Positions 58,505 to 64,000 of a DNA stretch of 64,000 nt are shown here, piece after piece; position 1 is the stretch's first letter; each line of letters starts with the position of its first letter. Under the pieces are notes generated by a model. It made no database searches. It saw only the letters and a program-made list of their open reading frames with translations, and was not told where the DNA came from. The stretch spans positions 27,435,294-27,499,293 of the forward strand of contig NC_080698.1 of NCBI RefSeq assembly GCF_030445035.2. Direction: 5' to 3'. The position numbers and the translations under genes are program-made. Source of the stretch: Dasypus novemcinctus (lineage: Eukaryota; Chordata; Mammalia; Cingulata; Dasypodidae).

Positions 58505-58912
58505 TTAGTTCCCCAGCTGCTAAAACATACCGTACAAAGGGTTGGCTTAACCGGAATACATGGGCTCACAATTTCAGAGGCTTGAAGGCTTACTTCTTCT
58601 CAGGGCTGGTATCTTCTGGCTGGCTGGCAATCGTTGGGGTCCTTAGCTTTTCCATCACATAGCAATATTCCTGGTGTTGTCTTTTCCTCTCTCTTCTGGT
58701 TTCTGTTGACTTCTGGCTTCTGGTTGCTCGCAGTGGCTTCTCTCTCTGACTTGTAAAGGACTCCCATAATCTGGATTAAAGCCCAGCCTGATTCAGTTGG
58801 GCTCTGCCTTAACCGAAGTAACATATTTACGATAGGTCTACAGCCAGCAGAATGCAGACCAAGAATGTATCCAACCCGGAGTATGTAGTTCAATCCACCA
58901 CACCTATTAAAA
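58505..58912 (-). mobile_element. MaLR-like LTR, antisense
   Basis: 'ttagttccccagctgctaaa', 'acaatttcagaggcttgaag' and 'ttgactccc'-type blocks end 'cagtttcaatccaccacac'-like at 58912. Same general plan as 5293-6000. Confidence 0.45.
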
Positions 58913-60049
58913 ACACTCACTTAAAAAACTGATTACTTTTAAGTGGCAGTATACTCAACACACATGGATTTGGATTTGACTTAAGTTAGACTGAGTGTTT
59001 TACCCTGCTCTCATGTTTCTTCAAAGGCCTGGGCCATTGAAAAACCTTGGAGGTGAAGTTAATTTAGTTATGGTTTGGATACAGTAGCAGTTAAAAAGAT
59101 CAGTGGGCCTACTTTGTGCATGTCATTTTAATTCAGAATTCCTTTTAAATTGGCTACTTAGAAGGTAAGATGCATTGATTACTGTGAGGAGTGTACAAAA
59201 CCCAATGCACATATTATCCTTGTGTTTTTTTGAGTGGGGATCGAAGTTACTCTGTTTAGGCTGTTAATACCAAGTTTTAAAATGTACTTATAGTTTTTTT
59301 TTTTTTTACGACCTTTAATGGCCTTTTCTAAGAACCACTGACTCAAGATAATAGAAGAGAGGTTGACAGTTTTTGAAGTGTTTAATCTTTTGAATTAATA
59401 ATGGTAGATTTAAAAATATTCAGATGTTGGTACAGATTAACCCTCATTTGCAATTGTGGTAGTAGTATACCAAGCCCTTGTGGACATGTATAATTGAGTC
59501 ATGGGTGATAGGTTGGGTAGAAAATAAGATGGCTGCCATTGGGAGTGAGTGAAGGGTAGCTGTTAGGGCAGAAGGAAGCGCACAGTAATTGCTACAGATG
59601 GAAGTTGCTTGTATAGAGTGAGGAATGGAGGCAGAAGTGCACAGGCATAGCTGGGGGATTTAACACAGACCCTGAAACAGCACTGGAAGACCCCTCACCA
59701 CAGTCAAACGAGCTCTTTTCTCTTTGACTCATCTAAGCTTATACCTCTGCTACAGGGAACTTTTGCCCTTTGCTCCCGCCTCTTTTGTGGTGTGTCTGGG
59801 GACTTCTTTTCACTCAGGGCACTAAGAATATAAAACAGACCGACTTTTGAATTCCTTATTCAGAACCCCTAAATAGTAAGAATTATACCAAAAATTGTCT
59901 CAAGAATGTAAAAAAATAGCGTGCTCTCCATTGCCATCCTTTGAACTGTTTCCTCTTCTATTCTTTCCTCATGTGGACTCCTTGGATTCCTTCTCTATAG
60001 GCTGCTTTTGTTCAGCTCATCTTGAATTCCTCTGCCTCCTTAATGGGCA

Positions 60050-60260
60050 GTATGGACTTAGATCTTAAGTCCTTAATATATTTGAGGCCCTGAGGATGAA
60101 ATGACAAGATACTTCCTTTAAGGGACTTGTAGTCTAGTGACAGCCAGAAGGGAAGGAATGGTCAGGCTTGTCTGGGTTGTGATGAGTGACAGTCCTTACC
60201 TCAGGAAAGGCTTTATAAAGTAGCTCATCCCTGAGCTGACTCTTGTATGATGGCTAGGTG
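60050..60260. repeat. L2-like ancient repeat
   Basis: 'gacttgtagtctagtgacag', then 'ggctttataaagtagctcat' and 'gagctgactcttgtatgat' follow L2 3' sequence order. Confidence 0.45.
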
Positions 60261-60348
60261 AGAAGGGGCAAAGAGGGGTGTTGGGGTTATCAAAAGCCCA
60301 TCTTGTCAACTCTCAAGGGCAGATAATTGGAACACAGGTGTGGTTGGG

Positions 60349-60979
60349 TCACCTTGTACTGAAGGGGTGGTGAGGTTGGCACAGGTGGAGGACTTGCCTG
60401 CTATGGTTAAGTACTTGACTTTCACCTTTGAGGGGCTGAGCAGAGGAGCAACGATGACCAGGTTTGTATTTAAGAATGCCCTTTAGCACCCGTGTGGAGG
60501 TGGACAGTATCGTGTGGATGCAGGTGAGGAGATAAACACAGTAATTCTCAGGAGAGATGGCTAGAGCCTGTGCTGAGGCAGGAAGGGGATTACAGGGGTA
60601 GAACTGGCAGAAAGGTGGTTGCCTGCCCCACAATGTGTCTTCAGTGCATTTTTCATCACGGATGCCTTTGTTAATAAATTGTGGCCTCCACATGCATTGT
60701 GTACCTGCTTGAACTGTTCCAGCAGAGTGTCCTGAGCCAGCACAATGAGCAGCCCCCACCTTTCCTGCTTTCCCAGTCACCTGAGGCTGAGCCACTGTGA
60801 GAAAGGGTAGGAGGAGGAAGGAGAAAGAGCACAGGGGTCTGGGAGAGGGTTGGGGCTTGCTGGTGCTGGCATGACCTGTGTCTTGTGATGACACTGCTCA
60901 TAGCTCTTCTTTTGAGTACAACCGTGAATTCACTGATGTGATTTTTCAGGGAGGCCTTATAAAGGAACTTCGTACCCAC
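60349..60979 (-). other. Long unassigned open frames, minus strand
   Basis: Two overlapping minus-strand frames: 181 codons (60349-60894) and 102 codons (60671-60979). No signal peptide, domain or splice structure is recognised and composition is ordinary. The GC content is higher than its surroundings. Possibly an old processed pseudogene or chance; no function is proposed. Confidence 0.25.
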
Positions 60980-61659
60980 CTGTCCCCCAGGGTTCTTGAT
61001 GACTTTCCTTCTAACTCATTTCAGATTGTTCTGTTTTAGGGATTTCATTTTCTTTCCATAATGTAGCATGTGTCTCTAGTTTAGATGGTATTGATTCATG
61101 ATCCAGGACAGTGTGTTTCATGGATTTTATTATTTAGTTAGTGGACAAGAGGGGAAGGAAGCTCTGTGTTAGCTTTTTGTTTAAGAACAGTATCAGTTTG
61201 TAGAACACAATTAAATTTAGCTTTATAGAAACAATATTACAATTTTCATATAGGATGATGAAGTTGAAGAAACTGTTTCAGGCTACAAGAATGTTATTTA
61301 ATCATTTATTGCCACTATATTGTACATAGAAAAATGGAATCCTTCTCTCAAAGGAACAAACTACTACAGTTAGGATTAGGCTATTTCTATGCAAAATGAC
61401 ACTTTGTCAGTGACAAACCTTTAGTTTTAAAAATATAACTTGCTAAGATTAGGGTCCTTGGTACTATAATGAATTAAATATCATTGTCACAAATTTGCTT
61501 TCATTTGTTATTCCATACTTTTTGACATTTAAATGCCGATTGTGTGTCCAACACTATGCTAGGTGCTAAGAGACACAGAGTAAGAAATTTTGATCCCTGC
61601 CTTTGAGGATTTATTAAATAACTAGAGAATATTTTGAGGACCCCTATAAGAAGACCATG

Positions 61660-61890
61660 TGATATGGATCACAGCCTGTCAATTTACACAGATCCGGCTT
61701 GGAATTGTGACTTGCCTATGTATCTGCTGTGTACCTTTAGGCAATTTACTCAATCTCACTGAGCCTCTGTTTTCCTCATCTTGAAAAATATTTACCCCAT
61801 CAGGTTTCTTATAAGGATTAAATGAATCTTCATTCTTAAAGTGCCCAACCTTGCATCTAATATATAAACTATTTGATAAATGTTGATTCT
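61660..61890 (+). repeat. MIR, sense
   Basis: 'gtacctttaggcaatttact', 'actgagcctctgttttcctc' and 'taaggattaaatgaatctt' in MIR order. An L2-like scrap lies just left (61545-61620). Confidence 0.7.
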
Positions 61891-62239
61891 CTTCCCATGT
61901 CACACTGTTGTGTATGGCATATTTTTAGAATTTTAGAATTTTACAGTTTGGGGAGGGTTATTAGTTCAGAAGATGAAGAGTTGAAATTTAAAAAGTTTAG
62001 TGACTCCCTCAAAATATTCCAGCTACTGTGAGCAATAAAAGACTTTTGCAGAACAAATGACTAGACATATATTTTTCTTTGTACTCCCAGAAGCTCCTTC
62101 ATCTGCTTTTGATATAATTTTATTTTTAAAGGGAGAAATGATGTTGAGGTGGAGATGAGAAGCATATTATTTTGGTCATACTAAGAATCCACATCACTCT
62201 AGGTTTCTTAAAATAAGGAAGTTAGGGTCCTAAAATTTG

Positions 62240-62715
62240 CTGTTGGGTGCTGTGGTAGGCAAAATAAGGGCACCCCAAAGATGTCCACATCCTAATCCCC
62301 AAAACCTATGCTGGTGTTACGTTACATGGCAAAAGGGACTTTGCAGATATGATTATGTTGAGGAATTTGAGAAGGAAAGATTATCCTGGATTGTCTGGGT
62401 ATGCCCGGTGTAATCCCAGGGTTCTTTTTATAAGAGGGCAGCCGAGGTGTCAGAGAAAAGATAGGTGAAGATGCCCAGCTGCTGGCTTGAAGATGGAGGA
62501 GGGGTCCATAAACCAAAGAATGCAGCCGGCCTCGAGGACCTGCAAAAGCAAGGAGACAGTTGGCTCCCAAGGCCTCCAGAGGAAACTCAGCTTGGCTGAC
62601 CTCGATTTTAGTCCAGTAAGGCTGATTTCAGACTTCCAACTTCCATGAATGGTAAAATAACTTTGTCTTGTTTTCAGCCACTCATTTGTGGCAATTTGTT
62701 AAAATAACAATAGGA
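62240..62715 (+). mobile_element. MLT1-type MaLR LTR, sense
   Basis: 'gatgtccacatcctaatccc', 'acatggcaaaagggactttg', 'gagattatcctggatt'-like and 'ggcaatttgttaaaataaca' are the ordered blocks of a widespread mammalian LTR, ending near 'aataggaaatgta'. Confidence 0.65.
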
Positions 62716-64000
62716 AATGTATACACTTACAATTGCATTCTACCTTGCTTCAGATTTTATATTGGTGGAAATCTGTGAATCTGTGGGGCTTTTGACGTCT
62801 CCTGAGAAATTGTCTCTTGTTATAGAAATGTAAAGCCTGTTTTGAGGCTTGCCTTTTGGGTTATGTAAAATTCTATGAACCACTTCAAGACATAGGGCTA
62901 AAAGTTGCTATAATTATTTTCATTGAGAAAACTATTAACTTTGTGTGCAGAGTCCCTTTTAAGGATAGGAGTCTTGTCAGGCAAGAGAAGACTAATAATT
63001 ATAAAAATTTGAAAGTTTTATTCTAACCCCTACTGGCTATTTGTATCAGTGGAAAATGTCTTATCAGGAAAAAAGGTTTGATGGATTTATACTCCAAAAT
63101 TGGTGGACAAAATTTAAACTCTGAGGAGTGTTAAGTTAGGATTTATAAATTGCTGTTTGGTTCATTTTATTGGTAGCTGTGATTCCATTTTTAACCAGAA
63201 GATGGCAGACCTGACACACAAATGAACTGTTCAGCTTTTGTTACGTATACTTAATTTGGAAAACTGCTTTCTATAAGAATTTTGGGAATTACACAAATAA
63301 TGTGTATTAAAATACAAAGAAGTAATTCATGCATTTCAAAAATCTCCAGAGTGCCATGAGGTCTCTGTTTTTAATTTGCTGCATTGAGTTTGTTCTACAA
63401 AGTCCAAAGCAGCTTTTGTTTTGAATATGACTAAACTTTGCTCCTGTTAGCTTATTGTTAAGTTTCTATTGAACCTATTATAGATTTGCCTGTCTAAATA
63501 TAGAGAACTAGCTGATATTAAACCTTGAGCCTTTATGTTCTTTAGATGTGTATAAATATGATATCTCTTTAGTGAAAAATCATTCTGGAGATGATAATCA
63601 AAGATTGGGTTTCACCCTTGGTTCCTAAGTGAAGTAGCTCTCTGACTTTAACTTTTCAGATTGATTTATATATAAAATGCTGGCAGAATTAGCTTCTAAT
63701 GTCAGGAATATTTATGAGTTATTGATTAAATTTCTTACAAAAAAGTCTTAGAGCAGACTATTTTTTTGTAATTCATGTTGAAATAGATAAAAGATGAAAT
63801 GCTAATATAAGGTATGATTGTGATGCCTTGGACTTTGAAGAGAATTTTAGGAGCAAGAAGATAGAAGTAAGTTTGTAAAATCTGGCATTTGATATGTGGC
63901 AGTATGGAACTTGCCTGTGACAATGAAAGGACAAGAGATTTTTAGCAGTGTCCCTCTCTGCCTTCCCTTATTTTACCTAATGTGAGGCACAAGTCCACCA

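Larger units (their letters stand above)
52380..64000 (+). other. SLC25A26: SLC25A26 intron 3, incomplete
   Basis: Starts at the gtaagt donor. No further exon of the carrier (next expected residues VACLIRVPSEVVKQ) was found, so the intron continues beyond the window. Repeats in it are listed separately. 55370-57020, 57390-58500, 58913-60050 and 62720-64000 hold nothing I recognise. Confidence 0.8.

Overview
The window is mammalian nuclear DNA, very probably from an armadillo (Dasypus) or close xenarthran relative. Two things point there. First, the 5' end of one recognisable protein gene is present: SLC25A26, the mitochondrial S-adenosylmethionine carrier, with three coding exons on the + strand. 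Second, the window is full of a tRNA-headed, about 400 bp SINE of the kind described from armadillos (DAS SINEs), with an A-rich tail and the typical 'gggaagcgga' head. Most of the rest is layered transposon debris. All family names are assigned from recognition of the sequence; no search was run.

Layout. Positions 1-34,600 lie upstream of the gene. 1-12,640 is nested LINE-1 on the minus strand, interrupted by SINEs and MaLR-like LTRs. 12,640-18,530 is mostly old or single-copy DNA. 18,550-21,370 is a near-complete, dead, retroposed copy of citrate synthase (CS) mRNA on the minus strand, with poly(A) and target-site duplications. 21,400-26,850 again holds L1, SINE and LTR fragments. 26,853-33,858 is a structurally complete LTR retroelement of 7,006 bp. 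Its two 505-bp LTRs read as identical, and it has a tRNA-Arg-type primer-binding site, a polypurine tract and a 4-bp target duplication inside an old MIR. Its 6-kb interior has no gag, pol or env reading frame. It therefore looks like a recently mobilised, non-autonomous ERV (comparable in kind to rodent VL30/ETn), and is the most interesting object here.

34,650-35,080 is the GC-rich promoter and first exon of SLC25A26. It carries GC-box, CRE-like, E-box, ETS and YY1-type motifs and an upstream AUG with a short uORF. Intron 1 (35,072-48,934), intron 2 (49,092-52,269) and the start of intron 3 (from 52,380 to the window end) contain more SINEs, L1, MIR, hAT MITEs and MaLR-like LTRs. Exons 1-3 encode the first 100 residues of the carrier: transmembrane helices 1-2, the first mitochondrial-carrier signature and the start of repeat 2. 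The remaining exons lie to the right of the window.

No tRNA or rRNA genes, CRISPR arrays or bacterial features were seen. Almost all short open frames are repeat-derived or chance. Boundaries of old repeats are approximate (tens of bases); those of the exons, ERV LTRs, pseudogene target duplications and young SINE insertions were read base by base.
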